The notes beneath the pieces were generated by a model. That model was not told the origin of the DNA and did no database searches. It saw only the letters and a list, made by a program, of their open reading frames with translations. Shown here in pieces: positions 6,806 through 15,213 of a stretch of 23,467 bases of DNA. Both the position numbers and the translations under genes were made by a program. Source of the stretch: JAMCRD01 sp964633405 (GTDB lineage Bacteria > Patescibacteriota > Minisyncoccia > UBA6257 > Colwellbacteraceae); the NCBI GenBank assembly GCA_964633405.1, contig CAZWFV010000008.1:1-23467 (forward strand), read 5' to 3'. How positions within the stretch are numbered: the stretch's first letter is position 1; every line of letters starts with the position of its first letter.

Positions 6806-9244
6806 CTAACTACAACGGTTAAAACCGCAGCTCTTGCAGCTGATGCAACCCTCGGACATGACCAGCGGAGCGCCGCATTCCGGACAGCCTGGTATAAGTC
6901 CGAAATCGGCTATAGCCCTTTCCTTCTTTGGACTGAGGGTTTTTGTTGCTTTGATTTGTTGTTCTTTACTATCAACCCCCACCAGCACCGTCGACGGTTC
7001 CGTAACCGGATCTATATTTCTAACATGCTCCTCGAGTATCTGCCCGATGGCATCGGGCAGGGAAAGGACGGTCCCCTTGGGGGTCATCGCCACAACCGGT
7101 CCGCGTATGCCCTTGAGGTTGCTGATTATCTCCTCCACCTTCACGCCGGAACGTAAGGATAGGGATATCAACCTACAGATGGCCTCGGACTGCTCCTGGA
7201 AGAATCCTCCGCTCTTGCCGATGGTGGCAAATACCTCGAAGGGAGCGCCACTCTCATCATTATTCACCGTCACATACAGCTTGCCGTATCCGGTTTTCAT
7301 CTTGTACGTTCTTCCTGACAGAACCTCCGGCCTAACTCGTGGAGCGATTTTACCCCGGTCGATTTCTAAGTTGAGTGTTGCGTCGTCCATCTTCACGGCC
7401 TCGACAGTCTCGGCTCCGAAAACCGCCGTCGGGGCAGTTATATTTTCTCCTGTGCCTAGGTTGAGAATCTGGATATTGCGGCTGCCGTCGCGGTACACTG
7501 TGCAGCTCTTGCACCCGAACTTCCATGCCTCAATGAAACCATTCTTAACATCCTCGTGGGTGGCGTTATTGGGGAAATTAATCGTCTTGGATATGGAATT
7601 ATCGACATAGGTCTGAAAGGCCGCCTGCATCCTCACGTGATCGCTACCGGAGATGTCCATAGATATGACGAATGTATCCTTTAGATCCTGTGGTAGATTG
7701 CTGATATGCTGTATAGACCCTGTCTTAGTTATTTCCTTCCTTATCTCGTCTATCTTGCGTTCGCTGAACTTGCGCCGGTGCAGTTCAGCCTCGAAATATT
7801 TGTTGAGGTAGTGATATTGTTGTCCATCTTTATCCTGTTTAACGTAGGCCAGGGCGAAATTGGGCTCTATTCCGCTCGATGTGTCAAACATCATCGAGAT
7901 CGAGCCTGTCGGCGCCACCGTGGTAAGAGCGGCGTTTCTCATTTTTACGCCTTTTTTAGCAAATACGCTGAGCTTTATGTTCGGGAAGGATCCCTTCTCC
8001 GCAGCTAACTCCTCGGACATCTTGTGGGACTCGCGGGTAACGAATTCCATGACCTGTTCACCCGTCTTGAACCCCTCTTTGGAGTTATATTTGACGCCTA
8101 ACTGATAGAGCATGTCGGCAAAACCCATTATTCCAAGGCCAATGCGGCGATTCCTCTTGGCCAGCTCCGTAACCTGAGGAACCGGAAAGTCGAACTTGTC
8201 GATGACGTTGTCCATCAACCTGACCGCAGCCCTAGTCACCGAACGCAGCCTAGCCCAGTCCACCTTTCCCTCTTTAACGAACTCAGCCAGATTGATCGAG
8301 CCCAGATTGCAGTTGTCATACGGATGCAGGAATTGCTCGCCGCACGGATTGGAGCTCATTATCTCACCTAGACCGGGCAAAGGATTGGTCCGGTTGATCT
8401 TGTCTATAAAAACTATTCCCGGCTCGCCATTAGTCCAAGCATAATGTATAAGCTCATCGAACAGCTGACCTGCGGTTATATCAATCTCCTCGGAGCCGTA
8501 TACTGAACCGTTTGGGTGGCGCAACACTTTATGGGGTTTGGTCTTAACGCCTTTCCAATTGCAGTACCATTGCGTGTCCGGAGAATTAACCACTTTATCC
8601 ATAAAGTCGTCTGTAACCTTCACTGAAATATTAAAATTGGCAATCTCGCCCTCCTTCTCCTTAGAACGTATGAAGTCGAGGATGTCGGGGTGATCAACGC
8701 TCATCATCGCCATGTTCGCACCGTGACGACCCTGCTGTTTTATAGTGCCGAAAGCTTCGTTATAAACTTTTAAGAAAGAAACTGGGCCAGAGGAACTTCC
8801 GCGAGAACGTTTAGTCAGAGACATTGCCGGACGCAATTCATCAAGAGCGAATCCCAACCCGGAACCGGCTTGTTGTAGGAGGGCGGCTTCCTTCAATGTC
8901 TGGAATATTCCCTCCATCGAATCGTGGATGGGCAGCACTATGCAGTTGGCGATGAGTGCGGTGTCGCTGCCAGCATTGGTCACCGTCCGCCCAGCGGGCG
9001 TAAATTCCTTTGATGCCATGATTCCGAAGAAGTCTCCCTCTATTTTCTTAACGAATTTGGTATCGTGATGATAATTCTTCTCAACTTCAGCAAGAGCCTT
9101 GGCGACACGGTGGAACATCGCTGCAGGTGTCTCCTGTTTCCCCGTCTTGTCATCGACTACGAGATATCTTTTACTCATCATCTTCAATGCGTTGTCGGAA
9201 AATGATTTATCTATGACTTCATCTCGGCTCTTGGTTTTGACCAT
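6806..9244 (-). CDS. nrdJ: Adenosylcobalamin-dependent (class II) ribonucleotide reductase
   Basis: The 812-residue enzyme converts ribonucleotides to deoxyribonucleotides for DNA synthesis using a B12-generated thiyl radical. The active site SSNPCGEQF (297-305) contains N299, C301 (thiyl) and E303. C101 and C312 (NCNLGSINL) are the redox pair. APTGSIS (444-450) and KSCTVYRDGSRN (579-590) are typical of the NrdJ family. The C-terminus ends in six cysteines (C787, C790, C800, C803, C806, C811), a zinc-ribbon-like swinging tail that re-reduces the active site. There is no N-terminal ATP-cone, so activity control by ATP/dATP is probably absent. No cobalamin genes or riboswitch are visible nearby, so the cofactor is presumably scavenged. 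Its own promoter and a short leader lie upstream. Confidence 0.95.
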   Translation of the reverse strand: MVKTKSRDEVIDKSFSDNALKMMSKRYLVVDDKTGKQETPAAMFHRVAKALAEVEKNYHHDTKFVKKIEGDFFGIMASKEFTPAGRTVTNAGSDTALIANCIVLPIHDSMEGIFQTLKEAALLQQAGSGLGFALDELRPAMSLTKRSRGSSSGPVSFLKVYNEAFGTIKQQGRHGANMAMMSVDHPDILDFIRSKEKEGEIANFNISVKVTDDFMDKVVNSPDTQWYCNWKGVKTKPHKVLRHPNGSVYGSEEIDITAGQLFDELIHYAWTNGEPGIVFIDKINRTNPLPGLGEIMSSNPCGEQFLHPYDNCNLGSINLAEFVKEGKVDWARLRSVTRAAVRLMDNVIDKFDFPVPQVTELAKRNRRIGLGIMGFADMLYQLGVKYNSKEGFKTGEQVMEFVTRESHKMSEELAAEKGSFPNIKLSVFAKKGVKMRNAALTTVAPTGSISMMFDTSSGIEPNFALAYVKQDKDGQQYHYLNKYFEAELHRRKFSERKIDEIRKEITKTGSIQHISNLPQDLKDTFVISMDISGSDHVRMQAAFQTYVDNSISKTINFPNNATHEDVKNGFIEAWKFGCKSCTVYRDGSRNIQILNLGTGENITAPTAVFGAETVEAVKMDDATLNLEIDRGKIAPRVRPEVLSGRTYKMKTGYGKLYVTVNNDESGAPFEVFATIGKSGGFFQEQSEAICRLISLSLRSGVKVEEIISNLKGIRGPVVAMTPKGTVLSLPDAIGQILEEHVRNIDPVTEPSTVLVGVDSKEQQIKATKTLSPKKERAIADFGLIPGCPECGAPLVMSEGCISCKSCGFNRCS

Positions 9245-9290
9245 ATCACTTAAAAGTGTTAGTACGACTTTTTATATTGCCACATAGGGC

Positions 9291-9299
9291 ATTCTAACA
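9291..9299 (-). promoter_or_regulatory. Extended -10 promoter for nrdJ
   Basis: On the minus strand TGTTAGAAT (9299-9291) is an extended -10. The -35 region is weak. The leader would be about 40 nt and contains the small palindrome CACTTAAAAGTG (9248-9259) just before the ATG, which could mask or position the start. Confidence 0.4.
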
Positions 9300-9333
9300 T
9301 AGAAGTATTGTGCATAACTTACCGTCTTGCCGC

Positions 9334-9357
9334 AAAAAAACCTCTAACTGAGAGGCT
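9334..9357 (-). terminator. Intrinsic terminator of the lepB-ftsZ operon
   Basis: Read on the minus strand, AGCCTCT pairs with AGAGGTT (two weak outer pairs) around a 5-nt loop and is followed by seven T. It lies about 50 nt after the ftsZ stop, the only classical stem plus T-run in the window. Confidence 0.8.
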
Positions 9358-9408
9358 CGCTAAAAATAATTTGACAACGCTATGACCGAGGCGCGGCTCG
9401 TGCCGAAA

Positions 9409-10638
9409 CTATCGTTTCCGTTTACGCAGAAAGGCCGGTATGTCCCATATGTCGTCGTCCTTCTTATCGTCCTTATCAAATACCTTCTTTATCTTCGCGT
9501 CTTTGTCTTCCACAACGGTCGTGTCCGTCTTCTTGGATGCCTTTTCCTCCCCTTTATCGTCAATGGATGAGTTAGCTCTGCTACCCGGTGAGGTTGCGCC
9601 AAAAAGATTCATCGAATCTGTCTCGCGATGCAGGGCGGATATGCCATTGAAGCCCGTGGCGATTAAAATTACCTTAATTTTACCCGCTTTCAGCTTATGG
9701 TCGTTGTAAGCGCCAAAAATTATCTTAGCTGACGAATCAACGTTCTCATTGATGATCTTCGCCGCCTCGTTAATCTCAGACATCTTCAGGTCTCTACCCC
9801 CGGCTATACCGAATAGTATCCCCTTTGCTCCTTCGATGGAGTGCTCGAGTAAGGGCGAGTTAACGGCCTGACTCATCGCCTTCACGGCTCGGTCGGGTCC
9901 GCTGGATATCCCAACGCCGATGATCGCTGTACCGGCATTCTGAACGATGGCTCTTACGTCTGCGAAGTCGACGTTCACCAATCCGGCTGAAGCGATTATC
10001 TCCGCTACCCCCTGCACTGCGCTCTTAAGTATCTCGTCGATCTTCTCGAAAGCTTTAAGCACCGGGGTGTCGTTGTCTATGATCGAGAATATTCTATCGT
10101 TGGGAATCGTTATCAATGCATCAACCCTGTCCCTGAGCCGTCCCAGCCCGTCTTCGGCGATTCTCATGCGCTGCGATCCCTCGAAGGTGAATGGTTTTGT
10201 TATCACCGCCACGGATAACGCATTCGTCTCCTCGCGAATAATGTCCGCTACCACCGGTAAGGCGCCCGTGCCCGTACCGCCGCCGAAGCCGGCGGTCAGA
10301 AAAACGAGGTCTGCGTCCTTTACGGCGTCGGCTATCTCAGCGCGGTTCTCTTCGGCGGCCTGGCGTCCCAAATCGGGATTCATGCCGGCTCCCATACCGC
10401 GAGTCACCAAACGGCCGATATGGATCTTCTTACGCGCATCGCAATATTCCAAATCCTGCAGATCCGTGTTTATAGCCACAAATTCAACCCCTCTGGTGAA
10501 ATTATGGCTCATGCGGGTAACAGCGTTGCCTCCGCCGCCGCCCACGCCGACAACCTTTATCCTAACCAGCGGCCTTTCCGCGCTGGACGAGCTATCCGAT
10601 CCCACTATTCTCACTCTATGTCTCTTGGTCCTGGACAT
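9409..10638 (-). CDS. ftsZ: Cell division protein FtsZ
   Basis: The 409-residue tubulin homologue forms the cytokinetic ring. It has the glycine-rich nucleotide loop VGVGGGGGNAV (30-40), the tubulin signature GGGTGTG (119-125) and the T7 synergy loop NVDFADVRAI (222-231) needed for GTP hydrolysis. A charged, disordered linker (about 350-395) leads to the conserved tail WDIPAFLRKRKR (398-409) that binds FtsA. The first 23 residues are a basic, Ser-rich extension. It begins 4 nt after the ftsA stop and is the last gene of the operon, followed by the terminator at 9334-9357. Confidence 0.97.
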   Translation of the reverse strand: MSRTKRHRVRIVGSDSSSSAERPLVRIKVVGVGGGGGNAVTRMSHNFTRGVEFVAINTDLQDLEYCDARKKIHIGRLVTRGMGAGMNPDLGRQAAEENRAEIADAVKDADLVFLTAGFGGGTGTGALPVVADIIREETNALSVAVITKPFTFEGSQRMRIAEDGLGRLRDRVDALITIPNDRIFSIIDNDTPVLKAFEKIDEILKSAVQGVAEIIASAGLVNVDFADVRAIVQNAGTAIIGVGISSGPDRAVKAMSQAVNSPLLEHSIEGAKGILFGIAGGRDLKMSEINEAAKIINENVDSSAKIIFGAYNDHKLKAGKIKVILIATGFNGISALHRETDSMNLFGATSPGSRANSSIDDKGEEKASKKTDTTVVEDKDAKIKKVFDKDDKKDDDIWDIPAFLRKRKR

Positions 10639-10642
10639 TAGA

Positions 10643-11866
10643 CTATGGCATTAGACTCTTCAGAAACTTAGTAACCGCGCCGCCCTTCAATGAAGGATTC
10701 CTGGGGTTCATTTCCCCGCTCCACCTTAACAGGCCCAGGGCCGCAGCGGCTTCTGGAGATTCTATCAGTTCCGACGTCCCGGGTGAAGTAGGCTCGAAAA
10801 CGGACGGTTGGGGCAGGCCGATCTGGGATGAGAGCTTAAGTTCGGACCGCAACAGCTCGGCTATACCCGGCATCTTTGCTCCTCCGCCTACCGCAACCAC
10901 TCCTGCCGGGAGCTTGGCTGCTTTGCTTATAAGGCGTAGTTCGGTATTAACCAGATCGCATATCTCCACCAACCTGGCCTCGATCACCTCCGAGACGAAC
11001 TTTCTTGTCGGTGTACCTTTGAGCTCCGAGTCTATCTTCGTAAGATCGACAGCGTCCTTGCCCGAAACCTCCCTGGAGAGTGCGTAGCCGTAGGACAGTT
11101 TTAACTTCTCAGCTGCTTCGACCGGTATCTTCAGGGCCACCGCTAGATCGTTAGTGATATGCCCCGCCCCGACCGGAAAGGTCTTGGTATGGATCAGTTT
11201 GTTCTCTTCATACACGGCCATGCCTGTCGTGCCATATCCGATATCGATCATAACTACGCCCAGTTCCTTCTGGTTTCTGGTTAACACGGCCATAGCTGAA
11301 GCGAGCGGCGTGAATATTATTCCGCTTACGCTACCGCCCGATAATTCAACGCACTTCATTAAATTCTTTACCGAGGGCTGGAACGCGTCGATAACGACGC
11401 TCACGACCTCTAAGCGGGCGCCAACCATCCCCAGCGGATCATGTATGTCCCCTATACCATCGACAACGAACTCCCTGGTCACGGTGTGTAGCAATATCCT
11501 GTTAGAGGGAAGGTTGATGGCCTCCGAGGCCTGAATCACCCTCGAAACATCATCTTTATATATTTCCGAATTAGCCCTGGCTACGGCCACAATCCCTTTA
11601 GATACCTGGGCGCGTATATCCGCCCCGTCCATCCCCAGATATATATTCCTCAGCGCAGCTTTGGAATAGCTCTTAACCTCTTGAAGGATATTGGTTACAG
11701 ATCCGGCGACCTCTTCCATATCGACGACAACGCCCTTGCGAATCCCGCGGGAGGGTTTGGAGAAACCGGCGTAAAGCTTAACCTTATCAATCCCCACTGG
11801 CTCCCCTATAACCGCCTTAATTGTCTGTGTCCCTATGTCTAAACCTAATACCTGTTCTTGAGCCAT
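10643..11866 (-). CDS. ftsA: Cell division protein FtsA
   Basis: The 407-residue actin-like ATPase tethers FtsZ to the membrane. Phosphate-1 motif GLDIGTQTIKAVIGE (8-22), phosphate-2 motif MIDIGYGTTGMAVY (206-219) and the adenosine motif VAVGGGAKMPGI (324-335) are intact. An SHS2/1C-type region occupies about 85-165. The C-terminus (GGAVTKFLKSLMP) is a short amphipathic helix that fits the usual membrane anchor. The start overlaps the ybeY end by 22 nt and ftsZ follows after 4 nt, so the pair is translationally linked as in most bacteria. Confidence 0.96.
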   Translation of the reverse strand: MAQEQVLGLDIGTQTIKAVIGEPVGIDKVKLYAGFSKPSRGIRKGVVVDMEEVAGSVTNILQEVKSYSKAALRNIYLGMDGADIRAQVSKGIVAVARANSEIYKDDVSRVIQASEAINLPSNRILLHTVTREFVVDGIGDIHDPLGMVGARLEVVSVVIDAFQPSVKNLMKCVELSGGSVSGIIFTPLASAMAVLTRNQKELGVVMIDIGYGTTGMAVYEENKLIHTKTFPVGAGHITNDLAVALKIPVEAAEKLKLSYGYALSREVSGKDAVDLTKIDSELKGTPTRKFVSEVIEARLVEICDLVNTELRLISKAAKLPAGVVAVGGGAKMPGIAELLRSELKLSSQIGLPQPSVFEPTSPGTSELIESPEAAAALGLLRWSGEMNPRNPSLKGGAVTKFLKSLMP

Positions 11867-12234
11867 GCTAGAATCTTTAGTTCCAGTTTTTGCATCCTTA
11901 TTCTAGCACGCTTTTCGACGTGGTCGAAGCCTAGCAGGTGGAGGAGTCCATGCACTAAAAGATGGTAAACATCCGTCCCGTGGGCTCTGATGTAAGACGA
12001 ACATAGATATATCTCGCCTATCGTTTCTCCAGGTTCGGGAAGTTGCGGGAAACCGGTTGGAGCCGAAAATGACAGCACGTCGGTGGGTTTATCCAAACCC
12101 CTGAAGGTGCGGTTAAGCGAGCGCATCTCGCGCGCGTCCACCAAAGAAACCTCCACTCTGAAATGGGGGCTATCGAAATAATGCTCTAGTATATCTTGGA
12201 CTATACCCTGAAGGCGGTCGGCCTCGCTCCTCAT
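11845..12234 (-). CDS. ybeY: Endoribonuclease YbeY (16S rRNA maturation)
   Basis: The 129-residue metal-dependent nuclease acts in 16S rRNA 3'-end maturation and ribosome quality control. The zinc site HGLLHLLGFDH (H95, H99, H105) is complete and is preceded by the conserved LNRTFRGLDKPTDVLSFS segment (40-57). The length is slightly short for the family. The ATG overlaps the yqeY stop in an ATGA junction, and AAGAGG about 8 nt upstream is a good ribosome binding site, one of few in this window. Its end overlaps ftsA by 22 nt. Confidence 0.95.
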   Translation of the reverse strand: MRSEADRLQGIVQDILEHYFDSPHFRVEVSLVDAREMRSLNRTFRGLDKPTDVLSFSAPTGFPQLPEPGETIGEIYLCSSYIRAHGTDVYHLLVHGLLHLLGFDHVEKRARIRMQKLELKILAWLKNRY

Positions 12235-12674
12235 TGCAGAAGCCTCTTCACGATCGTGCTCACCCGTCCCGCTTCCGCTCGTCCGGCTATCTCTCTCACG
12301 GATTCTTTCATTACCGCACCGAAATCCTTAGTTCCCTTGGCTATCACCCCGTTAACAATCTTCTCAATCTTAGCTTCAGTCATCTCCGCCGGCAAATAAT
12401 CTTGGATAATCTTAAGTTCCTCTAGCTCCTTATTCTCCAGATCCTTTCTGCCCGCCTTAGCATATATCTCCGCGGCTTCCCTGCGTTTCTTAGCTTCTTT
12501 GCGCAGGACGTCGATAACGATTCTGTCATCGATTTTATCTATACCCCTGGCATGCTCTTCTATTTCACGGTTGTGTAGGGACGACAGGAGCATCCGCAGC
12601 GTCAACGTACGCTGGCTGTCACCGGACCTCATGGACTCTTTAACGTCTTCCTTTATTTTATCCTGTACGGACAT
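12231..12674 (-). CDS. yqeY: GatB/YqeY domain protein
   Basis: The 147-residue helical protein matches the YqeY family, which resembles the tail domain of GatB amidotransferase subunits. The family pattern is clear: N-terminal MSVQDKIKEDVKESMRSGD, RTLTLRMLLSSLHNREIE, the KEAKKRREAAEIY helix and ELKIIQDYLPAEM. A role linked to tRNA-dependent amidation or tRNA binding is proposed for the family but unproven. I chose ATG 12674; an in-frame TTG five codons upstream is possible. It lies 30 nt after rpsU and overlaps ybeY by 4 nt. Confidence 0.92.
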   Translation of the reverse strand: MSVQDKIKEDVKESMRSGDSQRTLTLRMLLSSLHNREIEEHARGIDKIDDRIVIDVLRKEAKKRREAAEIYAKAGRKDLENKELEELKIIQDYLPAEMTEAKIEKIVNGVIAKGTKDFGAVMKESVREIAGRAEAGRVSTIVKRLLQ

Positions 12675-12704
12675 CTCGGCGCGGATCAATACACAGCGGG
12701 TTTT

Positions 12705-12920
12705 TTAGAAAGTCCCCAATTTACGCGCACGTTCTATATCGGAACTGCGTTTCATCTTATACATGCGAGATCCCTTCACGCTCGTAGCGTTGGGTTGGCG
12801 GGAGGTAAAGCGACGCTTTTTGGCCTCGCGCAGCACGCCGCCCTGCTGCACTTTCTTCACGAAACGGTAGATAAGCGAGCTGGTGGACTCCCCCTCTTTT
12901 TTTCTCACTGAAATTGCCAT
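12705..12920 (-). CDS. rpsU: Small ribosomal subunit protein bS21
   Basis: The 71-residue basic protein has the S21 pattern VRKKEGESTSSLIYRFVKKV followed by LREAKKRRF and a basic C-terminal extension. S21 sits by the anti-Shine-Dalgarno end of 16S rRNA. I chose ATG 12920 because family members begin close to MAISVRKKEGES; an upstream in-frame start would overlap the HIT gene. Only one base separates it from the HIT stop. Its presence matters here because many starts in this window lack Shine-Dalgarno sequences. Confidence 0.93.
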   Translation of the reverse strand: MAISVRKKEGESTSSLIYRFVKKVQQGGVLREAKKRRFTSRQPNATSVKGSRMYKMKRSSDIERARKLGTF

Positions 12921-12921
12921 T

Positions 12922-13365
12922 CTAATTTCTGTTTTTGAATTTCTGTAATCCGTCGACAATCTCCTTCAGTTTAGCCCGGACCTCTTCCAGCGGCTCAGTC
13001 GGAGGATTTCTGACAATCGTATGCATGGATCCCCCGTTATCCCCTTGATAGCGGGTGATTATATGCACGTGCAGGTGGTCAACCAATTGCCCGCTCATCC
13101 TACCGTGATTTATGCCTATTGTAAAACCGTGTGGCTTGAAGGCCTTATCCATAGCCTCGGTTATCGTCTTAACCGTGCCGAACAGTCTGCCCACTAGATT
13201 ATCCGGCAAGGCGATTATATTTTCGACATGACTCTTGGGTATGACCAAGGTATGCCCCAGGGAAAGAGGGTGCACGTCCAGAAAACCGAGCGTCCACTCG
13301 TCTTCGTAAATTATCGCTGATGGGATTTCCTTGCGGGCTATCTTGCAAAAGAGACAATCTTCCAT
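12922..13365 (-). CDS. HIT family (HINT-like) nucleotide hydrolase
   Basis: The 147-residue protein has the histidine triad DHLHVHIITRY (H97, H99, H101) and an N-terminal CLFCKIARKEIPS zinc/HINT signature. HINT-type enzymes hydrolyse aminoacyl- or phosphoramidate adenylates, which fits its place directly after the histidyl-tRNA synthetase gene (2 nt gap) as an adenylate-clearing enzyme; that link is inference. The C-terminal region (about 125-147) is a charged helix. Confidence 0.94.
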   Translation of the reverse strand: MEDCLFCKIARKEIPSAIIYEDEWTLGFLDVHPLSLGHTLVIPKSHVENIIALPDNLVGRLFGTVKTITEAMDKAFKPHGFTIGINHGRMSGQLVDHLHVHIITRYQGDNGGSMHTIVRNPPTEPLEEVRAKLKEIVDGLQKFKNRN

Positions 13366-13367
13366 GA

Positions 13368-14669
13368 CTAAGTCGATTTAAGCCTCTTCTTGACCTCCTC
13401 AACAACCTTGGTGATAGGCACCTCTTCTTGGACGCCGGTGGTCATGTCACGGACTATAATATTCCCCTCGAAAGCCTCCTTCTGTCCAAAAATGAGCGCC
13501 AATGGCGACTCCATCTTTGCGGCTCGTTCTAGTTGTGCCGACAGGGAATCCTTACCTAGGGCCTCGGCGATGCTAATGCCGCTCTTTCTGAATTCCTCTA
13601 TTATGGACAGTGCCTTGTGTTTGGTTATATCGCCGACATGCACCAGGAATACCCGCGTCTTCGGTTTGGGAGCGGCGAGCACGCCGGCGGCAGTAGCCAC
13701 TTCAATGGCCCGCTCGATGCCCGCGGCCATCCCTACCGCCGGCGTCGGTCGTCCGCCCAGCATTTCAAACAGGTAATCATATCTCCCGCCTGCGGCAATG
13801 GCCAGATCTCCTCTGTCCGGGAATATCTCGAACACCGTACGGCTGTAGTAATCCAATCCCCTGACTAACAGCGGGTTAAGAGTATAGGGGACGGCTACCT
13901 CATCCAGGAATTCCAGTACGCCCTTGAAGTGGGCTTTGCAGTTCACGCACAGGCTGTTCAGTATGCTTGGGGCCTCGGCTTTTATCGGCTGACAGGTCTC
14001 GTTCTTACAATCCAGCAGACGCAGCGGATTGGTTTTAAGCCTACGTTCGCAATCCTTGCATATCTTCTTGTTCTTGTAATAGTCGGCTAGGCGCCTGATG
14101 TAGTTTGGCCGGCACACCCGACAACCTATTGAGTTTATCTGGACGATGGCGTTCTTCAGTCTAAGCTCTTCGAAGAAGCGGTATGCGGCTATTATAACCT
14201 GGGCGTCATATACCGGGTCGCTCTCCCCGCCCAGAACCTCCAGGCCAAATTGGTGCAGTTGGCGGTAGCGTCCGGCTTGAGGGCTCTCGTGGCGGAACAC
14301 GGGACTTATATAGTAAAGCCTGACCGGTTGGGGCAATTTGTTCATGCCGTTCTGAATATAGCTTCTCACCACCGGGGCCGTGACCTCGGGGCGCAGCGAT
14401 AGGTGGTCGCCACCCTTGGTCCTTAGGTTATACATCTCCTTCTCAACGATGTCGGTCGATTCACCCACCCCGCGCACGAACAAGTCCGTATTTTCCAGAA
14501 CCGGCGTTTCTATCTTACCGAAGCCATAGAAATCAGCCACCTCCTTTGCGGCCCGGTATACTTTCTCCCAAATCGGCCATTCGGACGGCAATATATCCTT
14601 CATGCCCCGCGGGGTCTGAAAAGAAACCTTCTCGTTCCCGGCGCCTGTATTCTGTTTAGGTTTGGTCAT
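13368..14669 (-). CDS. hisS: Histidyl-tRNA synthetase
   Basis: The 433-residue class II synthetase charges tRNA-His. Motif 1 region lies near 20-60 (TPRGMKDILPSEW), motif 2 is YYISPVFRHESPQAGRYRQL (119-138), the histidine A loop is LVRGLDYYSRTVFE (268-281), and motif 3 is GMAAGIER (313-320). The anticodon-binding domain occupies about 335-433. Between motif 2 and the histidine loop there are four cysteine pairs (C183/186, C204/207, C221/226, C241/244), probably zinc-binding. The start overlaps the lepB end by 14 nt. Confidence 0.97.
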   Translation of the reverse strand: MTKPKQNTGAGNEKVSFQTPRGMKDILPSEWPIWEKVYRAAKEVADFYGFGKIETPVLENTDLFVRGVGESTDIVEKEMYNLRTKGGDHLSLRPEVTAPVVRSYIQNGMNKLPQPVRLYYISPVFRHESPQAGRYRQLHQFGLEVLGGESDPVYDAQVIIAAYRFFEELRLKNAIVQINSIGCRVCRPNYIRRLADYYKNKKICKDCERRLKTNPLRLLDCKNETCQPIKAEAPSILNSLCVNCKAHFKGVLEFLDEVAVPYTLNPLLVRGLDYYSRTVFEIFPDRGDLAIAAGGRYDYLFEMLGGRPTPAVGMAAGIERAIEVATAAGVLAAPKPKTRVFLVHVGDITKHKALSIIEEFRKSGISIAEALGKDSLSAQLERAAKMESPLALIFGQKEAFEGNIIVRDMTTGVQEEVPITKVVEEVKKRLKST

Positions 14670-15195
14670 ATACAGCTAGCTTTGGTGGCCAAAAATCTAT
14701 TCCCACGCGCACTACGCCCACTATCTCGCTTTTATTCACCGGCCCCCAGCTTCTTGAATCGAAACTCTCCAGGCGGTTATCGCCCATAACAAAGAATTGG
14801 TTGGGGGCCAGCTTAGGATATACCGCATCTCCGGACACGATCACCCCCGCTGGCAGGTACGGTTCATCCAGAACGCTGCCGTTGATCAGAACCTTACCGT
14901 TGCGTATGGAAATAGTATCTCCCGGCAGCCCTATTATCCTCTTTATGAAATATTCGCTCTCATCCAGCGGATCGTGGAACACGATCACCTGACCCCTGAC
15001 CGGGTTGTCGAAGTGATACGTGACCTCGTCAACCACCACATATTCATTACTTATAAAGTTGGGCTGCATGCTTGCCCCATTAACCTGGAAGGGCTGGGCT
15101 ATGAAACGGTATATTAAAAAAACCGATATAATCGCCACCGCCAATATCTCGAACACCTCCCACAGTGGCATAAGAAATTGCTTCATCGAGGTCAT
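14656..15195 (-). CDS. lepB: Signal peptidase I
   Basis: The 179-residue membrane serine protease removes signal peptides from secreted proteins. One N-terminal membrane helix (about 12-32) precedes the catalytic Ser in NGASMQPNF (S42) and the general-base Lys in YFIKRIIGLPGD (K85). Box E, VMGDNRLESFDSRSWG, is present. Either ATG 15195 or ATG 15186 (MKQFLMPLW) may be the start; the second is favoured if the minus-strand -10 TATTAG (15202-15197) is used, because the first ATG would then lie upstream of the transcript. It is the first gene of the operon ending with ftsZ. Confidence 0.94.
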   Translation of the reverse strand: MTSMKQFLMPLWEVFEILAVAIISVFLIYRFIAQPFQVNGASMQPNFISNEYVVVDEVTYHFDNPVRGQVIVFHDPLDESEYFIKRIIGLPGDTISIRNGKVLINGSVLDEPYLPAGVIVSGDAVYPKLAPNQFFVMGDNRLESFDSRSWGPVNKSEIVGVVRVGIDFWPPKLAVYDQT

Positions 15196-15206
15196 TCTAA
15201 TACAAT
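15178..15206 (+). promoter_or_regulatory. Near-consensus promoter for pth, leaderless geometry
   Basis: TTGCTT (15178-15183), 17 nt, TACAAT (15201-15206). Only 7 nt separate the -10 from ATG 15214, so transcription should begin at the start codon itself. The -35 lies within the 5' end of the divergent lepB coding region, so the two promoters overlap. Confidence 0.65.
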
Positions 15207-15213
15207 CCCATTG

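Noticed and set aside
6834..7610. Long + strand open frame of 258 codons opposite nrdJ
   Set aside because: It is antisense to the conserved C-terminal part of the RNR and shows no family motif.
9248..9259. Cobalamin riboswitch upstream of the B12-dependent RNR
   Set aside because: The leader is only about 40 nt, with one small palindrome and no B12-box-like sequence; far too short for a riboswitch.
9371..9376. Perfect TTGACA on the + strand
   Set aside because: No -10 element lies 15-19 nt downstream and no + strand gene follows.
9947..10654. Long + strand open frame of 235 codons opposite ftsZ
   Set aside because: It lies fully antisense to a complete FtsZ with all motifs; its translation is low-complexity Ser/Ala/Pro-rich, typical of an antisense shadow.
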